Part shown: in pieces, positions 1 to 10,500 of the stretch
Layout: every line of letters begins with the position of its first letter
Numbering within the stretch: position 1 is the first letter of the stretch
From: Owenia fusiformis
Lineage: Eukaryota; Annelida; Polychaeta; Sabellida; Oweniidae
Assembly: GCA_903813345.2 (NCBI GenBank)
Contig: CAIIXF020000009.1
Location: 9,730,030 to 9,794,029 of the forward strand
Reading direction: 5' to 3'
DNA: 64,000 nucleotides
Position numbers and translations under genes: made by a program
The notes under the pieces: generated by a model
The model's input: only the letters and a program-made list of their open reading frames with translations
Databases searched by the model: none
Told to the model about the DNA's origin: nothing

Positions 1-962
1 TACTTTTCGAGTTATAGTAAAATACATTAAATTGGTGGCCAATTTCAAATTTTTTTTCAAAATGACCACCTTCTACCAAAAGTGTCATAGGACAGTGTGC
101 CATGCTTATAGTATTTTAAGTAGCCACCTCTAAAATTTTTGAAAAATCGCACACGTACTTGTAAAATAACACACATAAAAATGGTGGCCATTTTGCGACT
201 CCCCAAAGTTTTATTAGACAATGTGCCATGCTTAAAGCATTCACATATCAAATATGAACAAAATCGCTCCACTACTTTTCGAGTTATAGTAAAATACGTT
301 AAAATGGCGGCCATTTTTCAAAATGGCCACCTTCTACCAAAAGTGTCATTAATAGAAATAGACAGTGTGCCATGCTTATAGTATTCACATACCAAATATG
401 AACAAAATCGCTCTACTACTTTTCGAGTTATAGTAAAATACGTTAAAATGGAGGCCATTTTTCAAAATGGCCGCCTTCTACCAAAATTGTCTTTAGACAG
501 TGTGCAGTGCTTATAGTATTCACATACAAAATATGAAAAAAATCGCTCCACTATTTTTTGAGTTACAGCAAATATCGTAAAATGACGAGTAAAGGCCACC
601 ATTTTTCAAGATGGCTTCCATGTGCTTCTTTAATATCTACATTTGTAGCATTATTAATGTCCTTTATAATTTTTTTTACATTTAAAACATATTGCTATTA
701 CAGTTTTACATATTGCACCTAAATTACTGTAAAATCGGCACTAAAATGGCCACCATTTTGAAATGAGCGGCCATTTTGAAAATCGGCTTTCGAGCAGAAC
801 TTCTACCCCCATAGGGTATATGTGTAGAAAATATGAACAAAATTGGGCCAACGGTATTTGAGTTATTGCCCGGACGGACGGACGAACGTACGTACAGACG
901 TACGTACGGACAGACGGACGGAGGCGTTCCCTATATCCCTCCGAACTTCGTTCGATGGGATA
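1..962 (+). mobile_element. Pearl/Helentron-like non-autonomous element, copy 1 (left end outside window)
   Basis: About four diverged tandem units of roughly 110-150 bp, each holding an 'aaatggcggccattt'-like core and 'actacttttcgagttata', lead into a unique segment, then a run of CGGACGGACG/ACGT tetramers (870-922), then a 29-base hairpin (934-962) ending GGGATA. Tandem core, ACGG-type microsatellite and 3' hairpin in that order is the layout published for bivalve pearl elements and related Helentron-derived repeats. An inverted copy lies at 17954-19215 and a shorter one at 47360-47902. No protein is encoded; short open frames here are chance. Confidence 0.6.
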
Positions 963-1217
963 ATGATGATGAGTGTACAATACATGTACTGGCCTACTTC
1001 AACCATCAAAATATCATAATCCATCAATAATGTATCAAATTTTATGCTAATTTCTAATTCATGGATATGTTTTCAACAAATGAATATGAAGGCTCACTAC
1101 TGTAGGGTGAAGGGACGTAACATTGACACCATTTTGGGATAACTTCGACATGTGGGGTAACTTTGACACCTTGTTGTTTATTTGCTCTAATTTCTGATCT
1201 TGGGGAAGCCATGTGAT

Positions 1218-1257
1218 CATGGGCTTTCAATTCAATTTTTCTAGTTGAAAGCCCATG
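1218..1257. repeat. Perfect 13-bp inverted repeat hairpin
   Basis: CATGGGCTTTCAA at 1218-1230 is exactly reverse-complemented at 1245-1257, leaving a 14-base loop. A similar hairpin with the same 13-base left arm is at 41404-41435. It probably belongs to a dispersed repeat rather than to a gene. Confidence 0.6.
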
Positions 1258-1316
1258 CATGGATCGAGTTCTCCCGAGATTTTAATTTTTCCAGAAATCA
1301 AACATGGCGGAAAATA

Positions 1317-1890
1317 CAGGGTGGTCAAAAAAATGGAAACCCTTACACCATTTTCCTCATATATTTGTCATTTTAAGAAATAACTCCCTGATAATTTGCA
1401 CATTTGTACATCATTCAATTTCCTACCAGCTTACTTTATTTCATGACCATCGGATTGATAGTCACAATGTTACAGCACTTTACAGAACATGCCCTAGTGG
1501 CCACTATTGCGCTGTCGGGCCACCTGCACTCGTTGTCCAAAATGTCCCTACCTGTGGGGATATGGCAAGGAAAAAGTGTATGAGGATGACCTCAGGACAA
1601 TCGCAAACCTCAAAAGTGAGATCATCCATTTCATTCAGGCCATACTTGCTGAGGAATGCATTCGGCCCATTGACAACTGTGCAGTTTTACCTACAGCGCG
1701 ATGATGGCCAAACTTGAAGCATGTTATTCAAAGTGCTGTAAAATTGTGACTATCAGTCCGATGGTCATGAAATTTGGTAGGGTTGTAGGAAATTGAATGA
1801 TGTACAAATGTGTGAAATATCAGGGAGTAAAACCTTAAAATGACAAAGATATTAGGAAAATGCAGGGTTTCCATTTTTTTGACCACCCTG
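1317..1890 (+). mobile_element. Tc1/mariner-type element with long TIRs and TA target duplication
   Basis: The element starts CAGGGTGGTCAAAAAAATGG and ends in its reverse complement, and the similarity between ends continues inward for about 180 bp (1317-1500 against 1715-1890). It is flanked on both sides by TA (1315-1316 and 1891-1892), the target duplication of the Tc1/mariner superfamily. At 574 bp it is too short to be autonomous. It retains a piece of transposase between the TIRs, so it is an internally deleted derivative. Confidence 0.85.
1507..1704 (+). pseudogene. Relic of mariner-like transposase C-terminal region
   Basis: The frame contains 'YLWGYGKEKVYEDD' followed by 'TIANLKSEIIHFIQAI'. 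Mariner/Tc1 transposases have a matching stretch just after the last catalytic Asp (F-L-W-G-Y-L-K-x-x-V-Y ... T-x-x-x-L-K-x-x-I). The catalytic Asp itself is not preserved upstream, and the open frame covers only a fragment, so it is a dead remnant. It lies exactly between the two TIRs of the 1317-1890 element, which supports the assignment. Confidence 0.7.
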
Positions 1891-1892
1891 TA

Positions 1893-2694
1893 GAAATTCT
1901 TCTTCTAATAAGTAAGTGTCAAAGTCTCTTATGTCGACATTACCATACACGTGGACGTTACACCCCTTTGCCCTAGTCACAGGCAAAGATAGATCGACAG
2001 TGCTCACCATAAATAAATGACACCTGGATTTGCTGAAGTGAGGATTTCCCATGTTAAAAAGAAGATAATTTTCAAGAGGCTATACATCAGTGGATGAGCG
2101 TATACAAAATGTAAAATATACAAAACTTAGGGGATTTGTATCTAGAAATTATTGGAAAGTATGAAGTCTCAAATCACCATGGTCTTGAAATGGTGATAGA
2201 AAATCCAGGTGTCATTTATTTATGGTGAGCACTTACAGTGGGGGACATAAAGAATTGCTATAGCTATGAGAATTACATGCTGTCGTACATGTAATAAATT
2301 CTTACCTCAGTGTATTCAGTGCTCTTTTTTCTCTGTCCTAGTAAGTCTAAATATAGTGGAATTTGTGTCCATAATGACAAATAAGAACTTAAAAAGTTGA
2401 AGTGGATATTCACATGTTAATGCGGACTCTTCAAATGTTGAGGTGATTTTGGAGCCTGATTACACTGCAAGGGAGGATAGGCTCCAAGAATGCAACATGC
2501 CACTCCACCATTTTGAGACCTGTCACGAGTAAATAAGGTTAACTGATGTTGCATTGTGGGAGTCAATCCTCCTTGGATCACAAACATGGCGATTCATAAA
2601 AACATTTGTTCGATTTGGTAAGCATTTATCCATCATTTGCAAGTATGAAGCTTTGGATTCATTTATTGTGCTACTTTAGTGAATGCAGTACTGT
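1893..2694. other. Non-coding stretch, no gene seen
   Basis: No conserved protein, RNA gene or clear repeat boundary was recognised. Two short passages (around 2000-2025 and 2205-2231) repeat 'caggtgtcatttatttatggtgagc' in inverted orientation about 190 bp apart, so part of it may be a decayed fold-back repeat. Confidence 0.4.
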
Positions 2695-3025
2695 CAACCC
2701 CCAAAGATTTTCTCGCGGGACAGATTTTTTAGACCCAGTGCCAAAAATTCGCGGGATTTTGCGGGACATCCACCTAAATTCGCGGGATTTCGCAGGACAT
2801 TTAAGGGATTTGCGTGATTGCGCTAAAAGGTCAAATTTTGATCAAATTCCCGGGATTTCGCGGGACCATTCGAGGGGACAAACACGCTACTTGCGGGACA
2901 GTTAACAGGGAAATCCACCAAAGACTTCATAGAGGGATAATTTTTTAGACAAAGTGCCCTAAATTCGCGGGATTTTGCGGGACATCCACCTTTTGCGGGA
3001 TGTCGCAGGACATTCGAGGGAATTT
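2695..3025. repeat. GCGGGA-rich dispersed repeat
   Basis: Contains many copies of 'cgcggga' and 'gcgggacat' in a loosely periodic arrangement, opening with 'ctgtcaacccc'. A second copy at about 6790-6925 ends 'gacacttgacagctctg', which is the same edge reversed. It stands out in an AT-rich background by its local CpG and G content. Function unknown; likely a mobile or dispersed repeat. Confidence 0.5.
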
Positions 3026-3170
3026 TAATGTAAAAGTACTCTTGAATCAAACTTTCAGATACTGATTTATCAAATATAATGCACTTAACTTAAGTAAACG
3101 TCAACACAATTCCACACAATACGCATAGAACTATTATTAAACTATCAAAAAAACACGCTTTAGGTGTGAG

Positions 3171-3421
3171 TACCGTAATCCGACACGAAATTAAAAAATT
3201 CTTGTGAATACTTTGCACTTATGGCGTTCGTGACCAACTATGAAACATTTACCCCCATAGTGTTATATATCAAAATGTACCTATTCATATAGGGGTTCGA
3301 TTATTCTACATCAAATTATAGGGAGTCAGGTTTCTTTTCGAGATATCAGTGTCCATTTATTGGAACTCGCGTTTGCCAACATTTGTTCAGTTCTGAGATG
3401 AAGGCCGTGACACGCGTAGTA
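3171..3421 (-). mobile_element. Half of the 'GGTATGAG' TIR element (5' half of a split copy)
   Basis: Matches, in reverse orientation, the right half of the intact 18587-19056 element: shared landmarks are 'gagtaccgtaatcc', 'atggcgttcgtgaccaact', 'aggggttcgat' and 'gggagtcaggtt'. The match stops near 'acgcgtagta'. Sequence resembling the other half reappears at 6467-6580, so this copy seems to have been split by about 3 kb that includes the second pearl-like element. Confidence 0.6.
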
Positions 3422-3439
3422 AAAAGGCCAACGTTGGAA

Positions 3440-5785
3440 CTAATCGTGCTGTGCTTTCATTAACGCCGTCCCATAATGGAGAGGACCCAGTTTTTATTAT
3501 AGGGACCCCAAACAATGAAAATGAGGGGTCACTTGGACGCAGTGCAGGTCATATCAAACAAGGCATTAACATGACAAAATGTCACCACCTAGTTGCTCAC
3601 AATATTATGAGTTCAAACTTAAGTCAGATTTGAATTTCTGAGAACTTGTAAAGTCAAATTTGAGCTTCTGAAAAGATGTAGATGATTTTGAAAAAAAAAA
3701 TTGGTCAATTTGAAGCAAGTTGAAAACAGACCTTTTTGACCTTGAGAAGGTCATTAAAGGTCAAATGTCAAATCTAAAGTCAGATTTGAATTTCTGAGAA
3801 CATGTAGATGATTTTGAAAAAAAAAATTAGTCAATTTGAAGCAAGTTGTAAAAAGACCTTTTTGACCTTTTTTGACCTTGAGAAGGTCATTGAAGGTCAA
3901 ATGTCAAATCAAAAGTCAAATCTAAAGTCATATTTGAATTTCTGGGAACATGTAGATGATTTTGAAAAAAAATTTAGTCAATTTGAAGCAAGATGAAAAA
4001 TACCTTTTTGACCTTTTTTGACATTGAGAAGGTCATTGAAGGTCAAATGTCAAATCTAAAGTCAGATTTGAATTTCTGAGAACATGTAGATGATTTTGAA
4101 AAAAAAATTTAGTCAATTTGAAGCAAGTTGAAAAAAGACCTTTTTTGACTTTGAGAAGGTCATTGAAGGTCAAATGTCAAATCTAAAGTCAGATTTGAAT
4201 TTCTGAGAACACGTAGATGATTTTGAAAAATCTTTTTAGTCAATTTGAAGCAAGTTGAAAACAGACCTTTTTGACCTTGAGAAGGTCATTTAAGGTCAAA
4301 TGTCAAATCTTAAGTCAGATTTGAATTTCTGAGAACATGTAGATGATTTTGAAAAAAAAATTAGTCAATTTGAAGCAAGTTGAAAAAAGACCTTTTTGAC
4401 CTTTTTTGACCTTGAGAAGGTCATTGAAGGTCAAATGTCAAATCTAAAGTCATATTTGAATTTCTGAGAACATGTAGATGATTTTGAAAAAAAATTTAGT
4501 CAATTTGAAGCAAGATGAAAAAATTACCTTTTGAACTTTTTTGACATTGAGAAGGTCATTGAAGGTCAAATGTCAAATCTAAAGTCAGATTTGAATTTCT
4601 GAGAACATGTAGATGATTTTGAAAAAAAAATTTAGTCAATTTGAGCAAAGTTGAAAAAAGACCTTTTTTGACTTTGAGAAGGTCATTGAAGGTCAAATGT
4701 CAAATCTTAAGTCAAATCTAAAGTCAGATTTGAATTTCTGAGAACACGTAGATGATTTTGAAAAAAAAATTTAGTCAATTTGAAGCAAGTTGAAAACAGA
4801 CCTTTTTGACCTTTTTTGACCTTGAGAAGGTCATTGAAGGTTAAATGTCAAATCTTAAGTCAGATTTGAATTTCTGAGAACACGTAGATGATTTTGAAAA
4901 AAAAATTTAGTCAATGTGAAGCAAGTTGAAAACAGACCTTTTTGACCTTTTTTGACCTTGAGAAGGTCATTGAAGGTCAAATGTCAAATCTAAAGTCAGA
5001 TTTGAATTTCTGAGAACATGTAGATGATTTTGAAAAATTTTTTTAGTCAATTTGAAGCAAGTTGAAAAAAGACCTTTTTGACCTTTTTTGACTTTGAGAA
5101 GGTCATTGAAGGTCAAATGTCAAATCTTAAGTCAAATCTAAAGTCAGATTTGAATTTCTGAGAACACGTAGATGATTTTGAAAAAAATTATTTTAGTCAA
5201 TTTGAAGCAAGTTGAAAACAGACCTTTTTGACCTTTTTTGACCTTGAGAAGGTCATTGAAGGTCAAATGTCAAATCTTAAGTCAAATCTTAAGTCAGATT
5301 TGAATTTCTGAGAACACGTAGATGATTTTGAAAAAAAAATTTAGTCAATTTGAAGCAAGTTGAAAACAGACCTTTTTGACCTTTTTTGACCTTGAGAAGG
5401 TCAAATGTCAAATCTAAAGTCAGATTTGAAGGTCAAATGTCAAATCTAAAGTCAGATTTGAATTTCTGAGAACATGTAGATGATTTTGAAAAAAAATGTA
5501 GTCAATGTGAAGCAAGTTGAAAAAAGACCTTTTTGACCTTGAGAAGGTCATTGAAGGTCAAATGTCAAATCTAAAGTCAGATTTGAACTTCTGAGAACAT
5601 GTAGATGATTTAGAAAAAAATTGAAGTCAGTCTAAACAGTATTTGTTAAGTTATAGGAAGTTGTAAGAAATTGTTACAGACGCCGGACGCCAACCGCCGG
5701 ACGCCAACCACCAACCGCCGGACGCCGTCGCAAAAAAAACGGAGACCATAACAATATGTCACCACTTTTGGTGGTGACATAATAA
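3440..5785 (+). mobile_element. Pearl/Helentron-like element, second family
   Basis: A unique head (about 3440-3620) is followed by a tandem array, then by a CGGACGCCAACC-rich simple run (5680-5728), then by a perfect hairpin at 5756-5780 (stem ATGTCACCAC, five-base loop) and AATAA. The head also carries 'aatgtcaccacc' (3578-3589), matching the terminal stem. The order of modules is the same as in the 1-962 family although the sequences are unrelated. The left boundary is uncertain. Confidence 0.55.
3620..5625. repeat. Tandem array of ~130-bp units
   Basis: About 15 units share the order 'gtcagatttgaatttctgagaaca', 'gtagatgattttgaaaaaaa', 'gtcaatttgaagcaagttga', 'gacctttttgacctt' and 'gagaaggtcattgaaggtca'. 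Unit length varies by loss or doubling of the 'gaccttttttgacctt' piece and of 'tcaaatctaaag'. It forms the core of the element described for 3440-5785. Stop codons fall in every frame, so it is not coding. Confidence 0.9.
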
Positions 5786-6466
5786 AAATCATCTCTGGAT
5801 GAATGGATTGATGAAGATCTTACCTTCAGTCTTTTATTTGGTCAAAATCCGCTAAATAAACGAAGGATATTCTATTTCTAAAAGAAATAAAATTATCTTT
5901 CGGAGTTTCTTTCCCGGAAGTTGATTTCCGATCAATATAGTATGAGGTATGTGATAGGACAATCACTAGTAGTTGATTTCCGAGCGGTAATCGGTACGAG
6001 TCCTTTGATTGGCCGCGATTATTAATCGCGCATGTGTCTTGATAATTTTAACTAATCAAATTGCTGGATTTGTTGCGCATGCGCAAAAAACTGAACCAAA
6101 GAATTGAACCTCACGGAGATTGCTCCTAATGAAACTTTCTGAGCGATCAAAATCAATAGCAAATTGCTTTGAAATACGCAAAGAAAAACGGTAATAAATT
6201 GAATATTAGTAACCTCTTTCAAATGAAGGTATCTGCATCATTTAATGACCTACTAGACGTGTGCAGAACACTGATCTGGGCCAAAAAATAACAAAACTGA
6301 TGCAAACTTTTCATCAATTTTTTTTCGTTCAGTGCAAAAATGTGACATTGAATTCCTGGGAACCTTTTTTCATGCGGACGGACTTTTTTGAGGGGGGACG
6401 CAATTTTGGAAAATCAATCCGTCCCAGGGACGCACTTTTGGACAAGCCTACTGAAAGCACTGTCGT

Positions 6467-6580
6467 GACATACATCCCTATTTCCATAATTAAAATGAAA
6501 TTTGCACTCTTCCTCTTTATTTTGATACCAAACGGCATGCTAGAAGCCAACTATGGTGTTGTTTGGATCAAAATCATAGT
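6467..6580 (-). mobile_element. Other half of the split 'GGTATGAG' TIR element
   Basis: Resembles, in reverse orientation, the left half of the 18587-19056 element, with shared landmarks 'ctcttcctctttattttga' and 'agaagccaactatgg'. With 3171-3421 it would make one element interrupted by about 3 kb. Confidence 0.5.
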
Positions 6581-6668
6581 TAGGCCTAAGTGTACTACAG
6601 TATATGCTCTTTCCAAAAGCAGTCTTCGATGATCTGATGCACTGGGAGTTCGGCAGCACTTTTCAAAA

Positions 6669-6747
6669 TAACCCTGCGTGCAGAGTCTAGTTAAACTACA
6701 CGACGAAGCTCTCTTTTAAGAAGTGAAGTCAAACGAATGCAAAGGGT
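6669..6747. mobile_element. Short 'ACCCT...AGGGTA' MITE, copy 1
   Basis: About 79 bp, over 90 percent identical by eye to the 80-bp element at 34611-34690, sharing 'cagagtctagttaaactac' and 'aagaagtgaagtcaaacg'. The ends are short inverted repeats. No clear target duplication is visible at this copy. Confidence 0.6.
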
Positions 6748-6789
6748 ACTTAGCTTCTTATATCACAAGATAATCACTCAGGGATTGTT

Positions 6790-6925
6790 ACAATTTTGAA
6801 AATTCGCGGAGGTCAAAGCCGTCATTTGCGGGAATTCGCGGGACATTGCGGGACACGCGAATAAGCCAAATTTTGGTCAAATTCGCGGGATAATCCCGCC
6901 ATTCGCGGGACACTTGACAGCTCTG
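6790..6925. repeat. GCGGGA-rich dispersed repeat, second copy
   Basis: Same motif vocabulary as 2695-3025 ('gcgggacattgcggga', 'aattcgcggga'). Confidence 0.5.
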
Positions 6926-7478
6926 TGAATGGGAATTATTTTTCTACCACTTGGGAGAGTTTGATACACGAAACTTAGAATTTAGCTCATTGTGACAACT
7001 TTTGATGGTTGAGGTTTAGTTTTGTCCCCCACTTACAATTTTGTAACTTTTATAACAATTTTGTAAGGGAGTGAAATAGGAATTCTAGAACTGGTGAAAT
7101 AATTCTATAAAACATACAGCTGTATATAGAGAAAAATGTGCATTCAACAAAATAGCGTCAACGTAGTAACTGATGTATTCTAATAGATTTCCTTACCAAA
7201 ACTTTAAAACTGGCGCTACACCGGAAGTTCATTGATTCATGGCGATTTTCATAGTATCACGAATTCTCAAACTTGTAATAAACACTTTCACTACTCAGTT
7301 TATTTGTCATCGAACAGTAATAAAATGCAAAATTTATATCAATTAAGTATTCTTCTCCATAGTTTATACTTAAAAGCAGTTTAGGTTATTTCACATTAGT
7401 GAAACTTATACCGTGATACTAAAAGGCATCCCGGGCACCTGTCCAGGTCATAGCCTCGTTTTGAAATTTAAACAACGC

Positions 7479-7557
7479 ATGACGTCCGAAACTGTCTCCG
7501 AAAATGTTGAAGAAGTCGATGATACCTTGCCTCCAGAGGATTGTTTCACCGTAGAAG
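7479..7557 (+). CDS. SRP68: SRP68 exon 1 (start codon)
   Basis: Starts at ATG 7479 and encodes MTSETVSENVEEVDDTL and then 'PPEDCFTVE', ending with one base of a split Ala codon before donor GTAAAT. The acidic leader followed by 'FTVE-A-LKIIKEAQQQ' after splicing parallels the human 'SLEILQIIKESQQQ'. It was found because exon 2 needs a phase-1 donor. No in-frame ATG or stop was seen for at least 80 bases upstream. A minus-strand open frame covering the same bases (7419-7604) is a shadow. Confidence 0.85.
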
Positions 7558-10500
7558 GTAAATTTGATATCTTGGACATATTTTGGAGATAATTTTAAAG
7601 CCATATGAATGTAAACCCACCTCTAAAATCGAAACCAAAGTCCGCACATATGTTTGGATTTTTTATTTTTCGGAAGAAATGTGACGTGTTCCCTCTCTGG
7701 GTCAAGATTGCAGTTAAAATCCCATTGAGGACCATTATAACGTTTCATTCCATAATATATTCATGGGCATACATCAAGCTCAGCGAAACAGTTCCTACAG
7801 TGCTGATATATAATAATTAAGGGTGCGTTTTCAAACTAAACAGAGTGCTCCTATCAAAATGAATTTGCCTACATACCCCTGAGACTCTTATCTGATAGAT
7901 AGAATGCACAAATAAAACAAAAGTTTTGCTATTATAGGTAAAAAGTTCTCTTGAAATTTCGGAGTGATTTTACCTGTTAATTCTGTCCATGGTCCGCCAT
8001 TTTTGCGGAAGTTACACTGAAACGCAAACTCCATGAAACGAAACGAAATCACTAGAAAAAACATGGCACACATTGTGCGCATGTGCAGCAAAGTTTAGAC
8101 CAATCAGATTATTTGATTATTTTGCGCACATGAATTATTTGCTTCTGAGCACTTACAAGCTTACCACAATAAACAAACCTGGCAGAGACTACCCTTAGAA
8201 CCTACTCCATTTTGGCGAAATTTCAGCTCAAACTCGTGACAAATGCATTATACATACGCTGGTGTGAAGCCTTGGAGACACTCATTTTGGTAAATATGAT
8301 TTATGGGGTATACTTTTCTGCAGTTTGTGGGAGTTTGGAACATTAAATGTTAAAATTCAAGAAAATATGCCAATTAAACGACTGATCAATTAATATATAC
8401 CAGCACTGTAGTGTTCATTGGAGTCTTGTCTAGCTTGCCGTTACAAAATAATGATACGGTGACCACACCGTTTTTTGATAACTGAATCTGGAGAGAGCTA
8501 CCACTGTAAAACTACCTGTTTCAGAAAATTATTCTGCTCTACATAGTCTCGAAAATCACTCCGCCATCTCTAAAAATTCTGTTTCTAACCAAACTTGTAA
8601 ATCTTTCCTGATAGATTAGTACTTACCCTATCGAGAATAAACCTTGGTTCATTTGTCAAACACTAGATGTCGCTGCTACGGGCCAGAAAAGGAGAAAAGG
8701 CTTTTTATACAAGAAACCAAATAACCAATGGTAACTGCTACTACTTTTTTCAAGGCCTGACTTCGTCGCTAACATGCTAAATATAAGAGTTAGCTGACGT
8801 TTGGGAGTCTGACTTACCTTCTAAAGGTTAGAACCCGAATCTTAATGAAACCATATCACCTTTGTTGCGTCGATGATGATGCATAAACATAGCATTTGAT
8901 AGAAATTAGTGTAAATGCTTTTCCGACTTTTTCATTTTTCATCAATGTTGACTTTTGGGAAGGCGTTGTAGTTATCACGAAATAACGCATTGACCCTTGA
9001 ACTTTACTTTGTTGACGTGTCAACCAAGCATGTCTGGTGTGAAAATTAAAAGAATATTAAGCAATGTTCTACATCCGCCAAGCAAAGTGAAGTAGCCAAT
9101 ATAAAATTACCAATTTCAAGTGAAGTACGCAACGAACGAAACTGCGTGATCTACAGTCCCACTATTTGTCTGAACGAAATGCTACCTCTTGGATGTTGTG
9201 GCAAATGCTCCATGGTTGACGGAACAAAGGTGATATGGTTTCATTAAGATTCGGGTTCTAACCTTTAGAAGGTAAGTCAGACTCCCAAACGTCAGCTAAC
9301 TCTTATATTTAGCATGTTAGCGATGAAGTCAGGCCTTGAAAAAAGTAGTAGTATCCCTACTCCGAACTATATTCTCTGGTAGAAAGCAGCCTACTTTTTC
9401 ACCCATTGAAATACATGTAAAATTGACAAAGTTCAAATCATATAATTTCTCAAATCCCAGCCCATCGAATCCTCGCATCCATTCAGATCATGTAGTCCTA
9501 TTCAAAAACTTCCTGTTCGGATCTAAATGGTGAGAAAAATTTTGCTACAGTGCTGACAGTAAATAATAAAGGGTGAGTTTTCATTATCCGATGCCAGGAC
9601 TATAGTTCTGAGAACGTCTCAATCTTTTGCCTCTACGCCTCTCACACTAAAGGTTCAGCTAGAAAGTATCATTTTGGTAAAAAAGTGCAATACCTGCACA
9701 TGTTATTTTCTGGTACAAAATTAAGTATGAAGGCATGTGTGTATTTCCTTGCTTTTTTCAAGAACGTATCATTACACTGTCTACTTTTAGTGAACCTGGA
9801 AATAGGTCAATGGTAGCTACTGTGTTGTCTGGAAACTTTGAAAGAAAATTTGGAAAAATTGAAAGTGTGAAATATCAGAATTTCCTGGAGTTCCCATTGA
9901 ATTCCTACCAGATATTCTAAAAGACAATGTAATGATACTTTCCTGAAAAAGCAAGGAAATTAACACATGCCTTCATACTTTATTTTGTACCAGAAAATAA
10001 CATGTGCAGGTATAGCAAATTTCCAGCTGTACCTAAGGTGCCATGATACTTAACAGGAAATGACGAAACAGGAAGTGACAAAATTTTGCATTTTTAGACA
10101 ATTTTTGAACAAAGATCTATTCAGAGTTCTGTTTTGACCTCCAGTCAATTTAACTATTTCCACATATCATTTACATGACCAGGATCACAATGTGCATGGT
10201 CAGAATGACCAAACATGATGAAATAACCTTTTCAGCCCTTTGAAAATGTGACTGAAAAATAACTAAATGTAGTAGACAGAGAAGGTCACTGAACAGAATC
10301 TTTTGGATTTTTCAGAAATGTGCCTAATATAATGCTCTAACTGGTACAATCTTTGAAATTTTAGAAAATTGTCTGAAACAAAAATGGCGGTCATAAAAAG
10401 GAAAATACTAGTAGATCGCTTTTCAAATCGATTTTTTTAATTTTTTCCTTTTTCTGTTGAATGATATCAAAGGACCTTATACACCCGCCATTGGGATCTC

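Larger units (their letters stand above)
5900..7478 (+). promoter_or_regulatory. Candidate SRP68 promoter region with NRF-1, CCAAT and ETS-like motifs
   Basis: Upstream of the SRP68 start codon are a perfect 14-base palindrome TTGCGCATGCGCAA (6073-6086) that equals the animal NRF-1 site, an inverted CCAAT box GATTGG (about 6007), and CCGGAAGT (7221-7228), the ETS core common in housekeeping promoters. No TATA box is evident. Dispersed repeats lie between the motif clusters (6467-6925), so the NRF-1/CCAAT cluster may not belong to the same promoter as the ETS motif. The transcription start cannot be placed from sequence alone. Confidence 0.35.

Noticed and set aside
3620-5625. CRISPR-like array
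   Set aside because: Repeats are contiguous with no unique spacers, units are ~130 bp, and the setting is a eukaryotic genome.
7419-7604. 61-codon minus-strand open frame starting MALKLSPKY
   Set aside because: It overlaps SRP68 exon 1 on the other strand, has no recognisable family, and the plus-strand exon has the correct splice phase and conserved junction.
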